A DNA stretch of 64,000 bases from Panorpa germanica (GCA_963678705.1 OY783209.1:14198001-14262000), one strand, 5' to 3'; positions 11,703-19,857 are shown, counted from the first letter of the stretch. The notes: generated by a model not told the origin, from the letters alone. Numbers and translations: made by a program.

Positions 11703-12036
11703 TCTTAATATATATAAATTACGTGTCACGTTGTTCCTCCGCGATGGACTCCTAAACTACTTAACCGATTTTAATGAAATTTGTACACCGTGTGCAGTTT
11801 GACCCAACTTGAAAGATAGGATAGCTTACATCTCAATTTATTTATCTTATTGCTAATTATTTGTCTATTAATTATCTGTATATGACAAATGACATCGGGC
11901 GACGATTATGGCGACATCTGTTGACTAGATTGAGTAAATATTCTGTTGAGTAAATCGAAATCTGTTGACTAGATTGAGTAAATATTCAATAGATGGCGCT
12001 ACGTTAGGCACAGCAACGCGTGGCCGGGACAGCTAG
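11703..12036 (+). mobile_element. Non-autonomous Helitron, first unit
   Basis: Begins with TCTTAATATATATAAATTAC and ends with CGTGGCCGGGACAGCTAG, the TC...CTAG ends of Helitrons, with A immediately before. The unit is 334 bp and non-coding. It ends at 12036 followed by C rather than the usual T, and lies directly upstream of a second, related unit. See the composite insertion at 11703-13470. Confidence 0.8.
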
Positions 12037-12390
12037 CATTATATAAATTAAACGAAAAAAAGAAACGTCGTATTTTATGTAGACAACAAAATCTATTCAG
12101 ACGAAAACTAAATGATTATCTTAATATATATAAATTACGTGTCACGTTGTTCGTCCGCGATGTACTCCTAAACTACTTAACCGATTTTAATCAAATTTGT
12201 ACACCGTGTGCAGTTTGATCCAACTGGAAAGATAGGGTAGCTTACATCTCAATTTATGATTGCAATATTATCTTATTGCATATTATTTGTCTATTAATAA
12301 TCTGTTAGCTCCAAACGATTTTAAAAGATGGCGACATCTGTTGACTAGATTGAGTAAATATTCAATAGATGGCGCTATGTAATGTAATAT

Positions 12391-12644
12391 TGTAGTTATC
12401 TTTGACTACTATATTTATTAAAACAAATCAAGTGTGTTCTTAACAGAATTTTAAAGTTAATTATTATTATTTAACAAGTGAATGATTACAAAAAACCTAT
12501 GGTTGTCTGTTTTAAAACGTGTCGTTGTAATATCTAGAGGTCCGTGCTGGTTGCTAGATGCTGTAGGAATGAACGATTATACAGTTCTTAGTTATGTCGA
12601 CTATTCGTCTGTAGAGGCGTGACGGATGGCGCTGGACCGCCACA
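12391..12644 (-). repeat. 3' LTR of the TRIM-like element
   Basis: 254 bp, nearly identical to 13170-13423. Preceded in element direction by the polypurine tract at about 12645-12660. Confidence 0.88.
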
Positions 12645-12799
12645 TCCACTCTCCCCTAAGTGGCTTTCAAAGGGAGTTTTGAAAGTCACTTTACGTTCGT
12701 AAGGGTTTGAGGTCCATTGATGTGGCTGCGTTGGCTGCGATGTCGAGTCATCCTGGTGATCTGCATCTGTTTTGCTAGTGTAGCATGGTTTTGAGTCTC

Positions 12800-13000
12800 T
12801 CTGGTGCTGGTGTAGCTGGTGCTGATGTAGCTGGTGCTGGAGTAGCTGGTGCTGGAGTAGCTGGTGCTTCTGTTGTTGTTTTATCAGTTGGTTTTTTAGA
12901 TGTTGTTGGTGTTGTTGGTTTTTCTGTTGGTCTATCTGTTGGTTTATCCGTTGGTTTATCCGTTGGTTTATCCGTTGGTTTATCCGTTGGTTTATCCGTT
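12800..13000 (-). repeat. Pro/Thr/Ala-rich microsatellite-like coding repeats inside the TRIM
   Basis: Two tandem arrays lie side by side: a 15-bp unit (ggtgctggagtagct) at about 12802-12867 and a 12-bp unit (gttggtttatcc) at about 12926-13000. On the minus strand they stay in one open frame (about 13065 to 12775) reading repeated DKPT, then PATPA. The frame lacks an ATG. It resembles a mucin-like stalk, perhaps a captured fragment or a spliced exon. Coding status is uncertain. Confidence 0.5.
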
Positions 13001-13169
13001 ATTGGGAACACCGTCACAGTCTGGTAGACTGCTGTGCTCTTGCCGAGAGGGTACGTTTGATTCTAGTACGTGTTGCATTTTTTTTAGCGTGGGTGAATGT
13101 AATTTATCACTGTATCACGATTAAGACTTTGTAACGTGCGTTTACACTTGATCACGTCGGGGTCACCAA

Positions 13170-13423
13170 TGTAGTTATCTTTGACTACTATATTTATTAA
13201 AACAAATCAAGTGTGTTCTTAACAGAATTTTAAAGTTAATTATTATTATTTAACAAGTGAATGATTACAAAAAACCTATGGTTGTCTGTTTTAAAACGTG
13301 TCGTTGTAATATCTAGAGGTCCGTGCTGGTTGCTAGATGCTGTAGGAATGAACGATTATACAGTTCTTAGTTATGTCGTCTATTCGTCTGTAGAGGCGTG
13401 ACGGATGGCGCTGGACCGCCACA
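13170..13423 (-). repeat. 5' LTR of the TRIM-like element
   Basis: 254 bp, nearly identical to 12391-12644. Followed in element direction by the tRNA-Trp primer binding site at about 13152-13169. Confidence 0.88.
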
Positions 13424-13585
13424 ATATGACAAAAACGTTAGACACAGCAACGCGTGGCCGGGACAGCTAGTATTAATATAAATATATATGTATAAATAGA
13501 ATACAAAAGGATTATCATATATCTTAACTTTAATATCATTAATTTTTTATTATACTTATTATCTTTGGTAATTATTCGATATAGA

Positions 13586-13821
13586 ATTAACTTTTGATTT
13601 ACTGAAGTTAATAAAAAATACAATTTAATTAACTTTAAACAATTATTTTATTGATATATTTATTACAAGACCTTCTGGCAATTCAGAGGTTGGAGTAAGA
13701 CTGGTGGTCCGAGATTACATGGTTACTTATATACTAACTTAATCGTAATTCTATCCCAGGATGTTTAGATTAGATAAGGGATACGTATGGGTGGCCTTTA
13801 GAGCTGGCACGCGTGGTAACA
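13586..13821 (-). repeat. 3' LTR of the errantivirus-like element
   Basis: About 236 bp, shared with 18603-18797 and 23377-23541. The start at 13821 is placed just after the purine-rich tract and begins TGTTACC in element direction; the other end is set by where similarity to the 5' LTR stops before the primer site. The start is an estimate, since both other copies are cut before this end. Confidence 0.75.
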
Positions 13822-13842
13822 TCTCCCACCGAAGATACAACT

Positions 13843-15510
13843 TTATGCTGTAAAAGTAGCAAAAGGTGTATGATTCTCTGTGTTTAATGGTTCAATTATA
13901 TTGATTTCTTTATTTTTATTTTTCTTACAATATCTATATGTAATGTATATAATTATGGTTATTATTATAGTCATAAAAAATGGGGTTATTATAGGGTGTA
14001 TAATATGTATATTAAGGGGTAGTTCATTAATCTTGAGATCTCTTGGTAGTAGAGCTAGAGTATGTTGTAGTTTCTCGATGTTGTGCAGATCTAAGTGTTC
14101 CATGGTAAATGATGCGTCGATGGGTTTGTTTTGTATTTCGGGTACACTAGGTAAAGGCATCAGATTCCAGGTTTCCACAGTTTCTTTAATCTTAATATGT
14201 TGAATTATTCTACCTGGAACATAAAGATTACATTGATCTGCAAGGTTTAATATATAGGTTCCTTGTAGGTTCATCGTCTTCGTGTCTTCGCATTGTAGAG
14301 TACTGTTAATTTCTTCATTTGAAATGATGATCCAGGTATTAGGGTCGATGTTCTGAATTTTCAGTCCTTTTAGTTCTATTGTCAAGGGTTGACAATGCGT
14401 TGGGGGTTGTCCTCTCAGGAGTTCTGTCTCGCAGGTATCTTCTGTATTCATTGTTTTTCTGAGTTCGCATAAATATTGATTATTATTTATTTTAGTGCAT
14501 GGTGAATTTGATTCAATATGTGAGTAGTCATTAACAAGTAGGTATTTGGATTTAGGAATTAATATTTGGAATTGATTATAGTATGGTATTGGTAATGGAT
14601 AGTTTTCGTAATATGTGAATATTTTAGGGTTAGTAAGGGGTATTTTTATTACAAATACAATAGTCACATGTTGTGTATATGCGGTCACTTGACTGATTTC
14701 TTCATAAGTATGAACGTTTCTAGCGTTATTTTGAAGTTTAATGTGTTCAGTCGAATTGAGGTAATTCTCTATTTCTTTAAGTTCTTCTAGTAGGTGTCCG
14801 GGTTCTAGGATGGATACGCTAATTGTTCTAAGTCTAGCGAAGGTAATATCTTTTTCAATTCTTTCCAGTAGATGCATTAGTAATTGCATGGACTGGGCGA
14901 TGAGTCCGATTGACTCCGTGATAAGTATGTGTCTCATGTTTACTGCTTGTGCTTCGTTGATTGCAGTTGTTAGGGTTTTAATCCGTTCATTTGATTTTTC
15001 TTGATTTTTGTTGAAAGTTTCTAGGGCTTGTTTAAACTCGTCTGTTATGGTGTTGGCTAATTTTATTTGTTTATTAATAGTTTTCTTTATTTGTAGCTGG
15101 TTTCCTTCTAAGGTCTGGAGTGCGAGGTTTATTCTTTTCCCGTCTTCTTGGTCCAAATTTCCTCCTATGTATTTCCAAAAAGTACCTATAGCGTCGATAC
15201 TTCGTTTATTTCGTCTTGTAGGTAATATTTGTCGAATTTTCTTGTCTATTTCCGAGTCTAGGATATCTAGGATATCGGTAGAATGGCCATGTAAATGTTT
15301 TTCTATATATTTTATTTGTTCTTGCATTGATATCTTAAGGTTATGAGCGTTTTGATGATATTTTATTAACGGTTCCATATCAATTTTCTTAATTATTGTC
15401 CAGTGTTCTCCGATGTTTTGGACTGTACCTCCTTGTATGGGAGTCCTGGATTGTCTGTGATTTTGTGGAGTTTGCATTCGTTGGTAGTAGTAGTCGTGAT
15501 AGTGGTGATC
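13843..15510 (-). CDS. env: Errantivirus Env (baculovirus F-like fusion glycoprotein), with probable N-terminal frameshift
   Basis: A long minus-strand frame encodes a membrane fusion glycoprotein related to errantivirus Env and baculovirus F. Numbering from the frame's upstream TTG at 15519, a furin-type site RRNKR lies at residues 102-106. It is followed by a hydrophobic fusion-peptide-like segment and a long helical, coiled-coil-prone region, then a cysteine-containing part with N-glycosylation motifs. One transmembrane segment lies near residues 503-527, with a ~28-residue cytoplasmic tail. No ATG or signal peptide begins the frame. An acceptor (TTGTTACAG) ends at 15511, as expected for spliced env mRNA. 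Sequence between the acceptor and about 15425 looks Env-like in another frame, pointing to a one-base-class frameshift there. The rest is free of stops. Confidence 0.85.
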   Translation of the reverse strand, partial: DHHYHDYYYQRMQTPQNHRQSRTPIQGGTVQNIGEHWTIIKKIDMEPLIKYHQNAHNLKISMQEQIKYIEKHLHGHSTDILDILDSEIDKKIRQILPTRRNKRSIDAIGTFWKYIGGNLDQEDGKRINLALQTLEGNQLQIKKTINKQIKLANTITDEFKQALETFNKNQEKSNERIKTLTTAINEAQAVNMRHILITESIGLIAQSMQLLMHLLERIEKDITFARLRTISVSILEPGHLLEELKEIENYLNSTEHIKLQNNARNVHTYEEISQVTAYTQHVTIVFVIKIPLTNPKIFTYYENYPLPIPYYNQFQILIPKSKYLLVNDYSHIESNSPCTKINNNQYLCELRKTMNTEDTCETELLRGQPPTHCQPLTIELKGLKIQNIDPNTWIIISNEEINSTLQCEDTKTMNLQGTYILNLADQCNLYVPGRIIQHIKIKETVETWNLMPLPSVPEIQNKPIDASFTMEHLDLHNIEKLQHTLALLPRDLKINELPLNIHIIHPIITPFFMTIIITIIIYITYRYCKKNKNKEINIIEPLNTENHTPFATFTA

Positions 15511-15522
15511 CTGTAACAAGGA
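15511..15522 (-). promoter_or_regulatory. Probable env splice acceptor
   Basis: The minus strand reads ATCCTTGTTACAG, a good 3' splice site, directly before the Env-coding region. Upstream the frame hits a stop at about 15549, so splicing is the only clear way to supply a start and signal peptide. Confidence 0.6.
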
Positions 15523-15608
15523 TTTTGTTGTTTTTATTTTATCACTCTATTTTATGCATTATATATGTATGTTTTGATGTTCCGTGGTTTAAAAATACAG
15601 TTTCAATT

Positions 15609-16310
15609 TCATCTTTGGTTCGTTTGAAAAGTCCTTGCCCTATGGCTGGCATTCTGATGGTGTACCATTGGTTCTTTTTCAAAGAGAGTTAGGAATGATT
15701 TTAGTTTCTCTAAACAATTTTCTTTATTACATACTATATTAATAGTTTTGCCGAATGTTTTTCCTTCGGTTATGGTGTAGAGACCTTTTTTCAGGTTTTT
15801 TATACGTTTTTCTTTATTTAGTATAAATTCATAATAGGGTGTGTCCAATGCTATTAGTTTGGCGAATCCTTGGTAGTGTGAGGGTTCGTTGTCTTTTAAC
15901 GTGAATCGATCATGTACTAGGTGTAGAATGAAATCGGTTTTTTCGTTCGAAGGAAGTTTTCCGTTTTCTATCTGAAGTACTGATTTTACTTTGAGTGGGG
16001 TTGTCATTAGGTTGTCTAAATGATTAGTTCTAGTGACGTGTGTTTTAAGGTGTTTAATCGTAGCTATATTTTTATCTGATACTTCTAAGACTTCATATGG
16101 TCCTGTGTTTTTTGGTTTACTTTTGGTTTGGTTTTTAATTTTCTTATTTAAATACACTATATCAGTAGGTTTCACTTTTGGTTTAGGAATGTCTTTATTT
16201 ATACTATTTATAGTTTGTTCTTTCTTCTGTTGTATTTGGTTTTTAACTTGTTCATATATTTTCGTAGTTCGGTCTCGATGGTTCTGCATGTAAAGATCCA
16301 TAAGTGTCAT
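15609..16310 (-). pseudogene. Integrase C-terminal domain (GPY-type), cut off by two stop codons
   Basis: This 233-codon frame continues the Gag-integrase frame in the same phase but is separated from it by two TAA codons (16326-16328 and 16320-16322). It contains a basic helical stretch and the chromatin/DNA-binding GPY/F motif (NTGPYEVLEVSDKN, residues ~68-81), typical of gypsy-group integrases. After that come about 130 residues that I cannot assign, ending at 15609 shortly before the env splice acceptor. The two in-frame stops suggest nonsense decay and not a frameshift. Confidence 0.8.
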
Positions 16311-16325
16311 ATCTTGGTTTTATAG

Positions 16326-18260
16326 TTAAGGTGATTTAGTACATAGATGTCCGTTTATTAGTTCTCGAGGTTTGTACTGGGTGGTGGAATGAGGTGTCTC
16401 ATTGTATCCTATAAGGGTGTACTTCATAAGTAGTCTTGGGGGAAGATCGTGTTCTGTTTTCACGATTCTGTACATTTCAAGTAAAGTAGAATGTAGTCTT
16501 TCTACAGGGGCGTTACTTTCGTGACGATAGGGTGTAGTTATATGTATTTCTATTTTGTGTAGATTTAGTAATTCTTTAATGATGTTATTATTAAATTCTG
16601 CACCGCCATCCATGGTTATTTGTTCGGGTATGCCATGGTGGGTGAAATAGGTCAATAGTTTTTCTGTTACTTCTATTGCTGTTCTAGCTATGATGTCATA
16701 TGCCTGTGCGTATTTGGAAAATGAATCTATTATAGTTAGGAATTTCTGTCCGTCTACTTCGAAAGTATCAATGTATATTTTTTCAAATGGTTTTTCCGGT
16801 GTTTCCGTGATGTTGAGTGGTGCTTGTATTGGATGTCGATTGTATTTTTGTTGTTTACAAGTGAGACAATTGTTAATATAATTCTCTACTTGTTTTTTCA
16901 TACCGCTCCAGGTATATCGCTCTTGAATCATTTTTCGTGTAGTGTCAATGCCTCTATGGTGGGTCTTCCCTTCGTGTATTTGTAGTATGATATAGAGTTG
17001 GTCTTCTATTTCAGTTATAATATCAACTCGGTTTAAGCATCTTATTATCTTATAACGAATAAATGTTTCAATTTTCAATTTATTATAAATTTCGTATATT
17101 TCATTGTCACAGAAAAGGTAGTATGTTATATCTGGATCAAGTTTTTCTAACGTGAGGATAAATAGTTCTTGATATATATGGTCCTGATGTATTTCAAGAT
17201 GTATTTGTTGTTTGTTGTCTATTTTTCGTATTTTGCTTGTTGTTTTTCCGAGAGTTTGAGTAATAATTATTTGGTTTTTCTTGGTTTCCAAAGGATCAGT
17301 TGTTATGGGTATTCCGGTGTTAGAATCTTCTTGCGAGTGTATGGTATCTGTATCGCTTATTTCGATTATTTCTGATACCTTATTGATTTCTATATGGTCA
17401 TTGGGGACTGGTGTATTTAGTATATCCGTTGGTTCATTTTTATTCAGAGTTGTTATAGGGGTTTCCGTACGTAGAGTTGTGGGTGTAGGGGTGTTGGTAT
17501 TTTCCCTAAGTACATCATCTATTTCTGTGATGAGTTCTTCCCATCTTGTATCAAAGTCAGGATTATTAATAATGCTCACATTATCGTTGTCTAATGCATT
17601 TAATTTGATACGGCTTGATGGTCTATATTGTGGTCTTTGGGGTGGAGGTCTCTGAGGGTAAAATTGTTTAGGTATATCACCCATCAGTTTCAGTTGTTGA
17701 ATTCTATTTGTTTTTAGAGTGTCTTCTCTCATGATTATTTTTAGAATCTCCTCCATTTTTGTAATATTCTGAACTCTAAGTTGTGATCCTAATGGTTCAT
17801 TAAGACCAGTCAAAAAGGCTTCTAGTGTTAAGTTATCATATAATTTTAGTTTATGAATCTTCACTAGGGGGTCTAATCCTTCAATTTGTGTTACATTATA
17901 TAAATCATTTCTGATTTTGTTGCATTTGTCGTAAAAGATCATTGCAGTATCTCCTCTTTGCCGGAGGAGCATCAGTTCCCTTGTTAGTGTCGTTTCCGAT
18001 TTGTTTTCGTTATAGTTTGATATTAGTATAGCTTTTAATTCATCCCAAGTATGGGTGTTTCTATACTCTATTAATGCGTTTGCTTTTCCAACAATTTTAC
18101 TTTTAATTGCAAGTAATAGTAACGCGTTGTCTGCAGCGTTTGCAGGAATATCCGGTAAAACAAATTTCTTAATCACGTTATCACAACTTTGTAAGAACGT
18201 TGATAGTGAATTGTCACCGTTGAATTCTTTAATGTACGATATAAATGTGTTGTACGCCAT
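16326..18260 (-). CDS. Gag-integrase in-frame fusion from an internally deleted errantivirus
   Basis: An open frame of 644 codons starts at ATG 18260 (MAYNTFISYI). Residues 1-~215 resemble errantivirus Gag: a helical capsid-like part, then a basic, Pro/Arg-rich tail (PQRPPPQRPQYRP). Residues ~220-325 are acidic and low-complexity. From about 350 comes the tether that follows RNase H in this group, then the integrase zinc finger (H429, H434, C465, C468) and the catalytic triad D498, D551, E587 with exactly 35 residues between the last two. Protease, reverse transcriptase and RNase H, which normally sit between, are absent, yet the frame is kept. The frame ends at two TAA codons before the GPY domain. 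It could be a simple deletion product or a selected fusion; I favour the former. Confidence 0.88.
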   Translation of the reverse strand: MAYNTFISYIKEFNGDNSLSTFLQSCDNVIKKFVLPDIPANAADNALLLLAIKSKIVGKANALIEYRNTHTWDELKAILISNYNENKSETTLTRELMLLRQRGDTAMIFYDKCNKIRNDLYNVTQIEGLDPLVKIHKLKLYDNLTLEAFLTGLNEPLGSQLRVQNITKMEEILKIIMREDTLKTNRIQQLKLMGDIPKQFYPQRPPPQRPQYRPSSRIKLNALDNDNVSIINNPDFDTRWEELITEIDDVLRENTNTPTPTTLRTETPITTLNKNEPTDILNTPVPNDHIEINKVSEIIEISDTDTIHSQEDSNTGIPITTDPLETKKNQIIITQTLGKTTSKIRKIDNKQQIHLEIHQDHIYQELFILTLEKLDPDITYYLFCDNEIYEIYNKLKIETFIRYKIIRCLNRVDIITEIEDQLYIILQIHEGKTHHRGIDTTRKMIQERYTWSGMKKQVENYINNCLTCKQQKYNRHPIQAPLNITETPEKPFEKIYIDTFEVDGQKFLTIIDSFSKYAQAYDIIARTAIEVTEKLLTYFTHHGIPEQITMDGGAEFNNNIIKELLNLHKIEIHITTPYRHESNAPVERLHSTLLEMYRIVKTEHDLPPRLLMKYTLIGYNETPHSTTQYKPRELINGHLCTKSP

Positions 18261-18355
18261 TTTTATAATGTATATATTTTTTTTCAATATTCTTAGATTT
18301 ATGTATTATTTAATTATCAGAGGGAATAATAAAAGAAGGGATACTTGAAAATGGT

Positions 18356-18393
18356 ACTCACATTGAGATCATTACAGCCAGTTCTAGAAGCAT
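18356..18393 (-). promoter_or_regulatory. Probable env leader exon end: ATG and splice donor
   Basis: In the 5' leader, 133 bases upstream of the gag ATG, an ATG at 18393 opens a short hydrophobic frame that reaches a consensus donor GTGAGT (intron would begin at 18361). Joined to the acceptor at 15511, the phase fits the alternative N-terminal Env frame and not the long one. This supports both the splice and the frameshift. Confidence 0.5.
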
Positions 18394-18585
18394 GATGATT
18401 CCAGGTCGTCTAGTTGTATGTCTTGTGTTCCCGTGTTCCTTTTTTATTATTTCACTCACTCACTTATTTATTTATTTTCACTTTAACTATTTATTAAGTT
18501 TAACTTTATTATTGTGTAGGTTTTCGAATTATTAAGTTAATCCATTAAAATGGAAAAATTTACAGCGATTTGTAATTTCTTAATA

Positions 18586-18602
18586 TCCGTACGACTGCGC
18601 CA
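18586..18602 (-). promoter_or_regulatory. Primer binding site, tRNA-Ser type
   Basis: The + strand reads tccgtacgactgcgcca. Its last 11 bases equal the 3' end of eukaryotic tRNA-Ser (CGACTGCGCCA), with partial match beyond. tRNA-Ser priming is known in the 17.6/297 branch of errantiviruses. Its position next to the LTR fixes the element's direction. Confidence 0.75.
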
Positions 18603-18797
18603 ATTAACTTTTGATTTACTGAAGTTAATAAAAAAAACAATTTAATTAACTTTAAACAATTATTTTATTGATATATTTATTACAAGACCTTCTGGCAATT
18701 CAGAGGTCCGAGATTACATGGTTACTTATATACTAACTTAATCGTAATTCTATCCCAGGATGTTTAGATTAGATAAGGGATACGTATGGGTGGCCTT
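18603..18797 (-). repeat. 5' LTR of the errantivirus-like element, truncated
   Basis: Matches the 3' LTR (13586-13821) but lacks its outer ~24 bp, where it joins duplicated block 18798. It also lacks an internal 18 bp present in the other two LTR copies (between 'cagaggt' and 'ccgagattac'), a deletion between short direct repeats. Confidence 0.85.
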
Positions 18798-18925
18798 AAA
18801 AAACTACTGCATTTTTGTAGGTTTTATTATGCTTATTGTATTCTCAAAACATGTCAAAATCACTACGTAATATTTCTTTTACCACTTTTTATTAGGAAAT
18901 AGAAGATATTGAGGGTTAAAGTTGA
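18798..18925. repeat. Duplicated block, copy 2 (matches 7749-7875)
   Basis: Near-identical to 7749-7875 and abutting the cut 5' LTR. It is the start of the second copy of the local duplication. Confidence 0.85.
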
Positions 18926-19219
18926 AATTTCAAAATTGAGGTTATGTCACCACATTTATGTGTATCAATTAACAGATTTTTTGCATAATACTGGCTTATT
19001 TGGATTCAAACCAAATCATTTTACTAGGATTCGTACCATATGGTTTAAAAATGTAATAATTTATATACGGGCTGTATATATTATGAAAGAAGACAATTTT
19101 AACAGAAAATATGATATTTTGAAATATATATGTTTTCATTTATTTCATTTATCGTCATATTGTCAAGGCATCAACATTGAGAAAATGGACTCCTGCAAAC
19201 ATTGTGAATTACCGTTCTT
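18926..19219. other. Unassigned sequence
   Basis: No match to copy 1 and no recognised gene. An open frame (18909-19241, +) ending in a Gly run has no known motif and runs through a repeat border, so it is likely chance. Confidence 0.35.
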
Positions 19220-19605
19220 CGAGGGAGGGGGAGGCGGGTAGAAGGGGAGGGGGCGAAAAAGAAAAAGGAATGGAATGGCGTTCGAGGAGGCAGAAAGAAG
19301 AAGGGAAGTAGGCGCAAGTGTGAAAAGAATGGAAAAAATCTAGAAGAGAAATTACAACACAAGATATAAAAGGATTTGTGAGAGAGAGATAGCACATTAC
19401 TTAAGAGAAAAAAAAGACAAAAACATGAGAACGATTGCCAGACTTAGATTGGGAAACGAGGAGAAAGGATTCCTATATATATTCAAACTTAAAACTAAAC
19501 TTCATTAATTTATTAAAACTTAAAATTATTCTAGACTTGTACTACTTCCAAAAGTGCTTTCTGCTTCTTCTTCTCTTGGACCTGTCTCTTCATGTTCCCT
19601 ATGAA
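19220..19605. repeat. Repeat shared with 8830-9245, copy 2
   Basis: Same order and sequence as 8830-9245 but with indels; it lacks a ~45-bp segment present there. The copies part near 19605. Confidence 0.7.
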
Positions 19606-19687
19606 AACCAGATAACGAGATTATCATTTATTGCAATGTTTTTCGTTCCTCTTCTCTATTTCCGCCATCCACCTCTTTTCTTCACTG

Positions 19688-19828
19688 CCTTACATAGTTT
19701 TATGCCTATAGGTCACTTTGCTATTGAAGCGTATTCGAGTTATGAGCAAAAATCCGAGAAAACCTGAAGAAATTTCTAACCTTCTACAGTTTTTATCACA
19801 TAAAGTTGAAATAGTGCTAAAACGGACG
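19688..19828 (-). repeat. Isolated, inverted satellite monomer fragment
   Basis: The reverse complement reads as about half of a monomer of the 294.6-bp satellite, from the 'cgttttagcac' block through 'gctcataactcgaatacgct' to 'ctatgtaagg'. It has several differences from the main array and the opposite orientation. It lies just beyond the RNase H1 3' end, about 3.7 kb from the array. Confidence 0.9.
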
Positions 19829-19851
19829 TATTTAATAACAATGATTAATGT

Positions 19852-19857
19852 TTATTA
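19852..19857 (-). terminator. Possible polyadenylation signal of RNase H1
   Basis: AATAAA on the minus strand, about 240 bp downstream of the RNase H1 stop and just before the satellite fragment. The position is plausible, but the region is so AT-rich that chance is possible. Confidence 0.35.

Larger units (their letters stand above)
12391..13423 (-). mobile_element. Miniature LTR retrotransposon (TRIM-like), tRNA-Trp primed
   Basis: Two 254-bp direct repeats (12391-12644 and 13170-13423) differ at one base that I can see (12599 A vs 13378 T). Read on the minus strand they begin TGTGGCGG and end ACTACA. ATAT on both sides is a 4-bp target duplication. Next to the right repeat, + strand 'atcacgtcggggtcacca' (about 13152-13169) equals the 3' end of eukaryotic tRNA-Trp, so it is a primer binding site and the element points leftward. 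A purine-rich tract (minus strand AGGGGAGAGTGGA) abuts the other LTR. The interior is only about 525 bp and lacks gag and pol, so it would need enzymes in trans. Confidence 0.88.
11703..13470 (+). mobile_element. Composite Helitron insertion, 1,768 bp, with precise empty site in copy 2
   Basis: Copy 1 reads aaatacata | TCTTAATA...GACAGCTAG | tattaatataaat. Copy 2 at 23252-23270 reads aaatacata|tattaatataaat with nothing between. The insertion is therefore exactly 11703-13470, between A (11702) and T (13471), with no target duplication, as Helitrons do. The element contains two Helitron units (11703-12036 and 12119-13470) joined by 82 bp of unrelated DNA, and the second holds a miniature LTR element. 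This is one insertion event, or a series, after the segment was duplicated. Confidence 0.88.
12119..13470 (+). mobile_element. Non-autonomous Helitron, second unit, interrupted by an LTR element
   Basis: Starts TCTTAATATATATAAATTAC at 12119, preceded by A. Ends GGCCGGGACAGCTAG at 13470, followed by T. Without the nested element (12391-13423) it is close to 320 bp, similar to the first unit, with shared internal parts such as 'gatggcgacatctgttgact' and 'attcaatagatggcgct'. Confidence 0.8.
13586..18797 (-). mobile_element. Errantivirus-like LTR element with large pol deletion
   Basis: Minus-strand order is 5' LTR remnant (18603-18797), tRNA-Ser-type primer site, Gag fused to integrase, integrase C-terminus, Env, polypurine tract (about 13822-13834) and 3' LTR (13586-13821). 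Gag, integrase and a furin-type Env place it in the insect errantivirus group (gypsy/17.6-like). Protease, reverse transcriptase and RNase H are missing, so it spans about 5.2 kb, well short of the 7-8 kb usual for the group. It cannot be autonomous. Confidence 0.9.

Noticed and set aside
16326..18260. Gag-integrase as a domesticated host gene
   Set aside because: It still lies between LTRs and next to env, and integrase is cut short by stops. A deletion derivative is the simpler view until several conserved copies are shown.
16326..18287. Starting Gag at 18287 and Env at 15519
   Set aside because: Both would begin with TTG. For Gag the first ATG is at 18260; for Env a splice acceptor sits there instead, so neither upstream start is used.
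13880..18348. Plus-strand open frames of 60-124 codons across the retroelement
   Set aside because: They are reverse-strand shadows of Env, integrase and Gag and carry no recognisable motif.
18909..19241. 110-codon open frame ending in a Gly run
   Set aside because: It crosses from a duplicated block through unrelated DNA into a purine-rich repeat, and shows no family motif.
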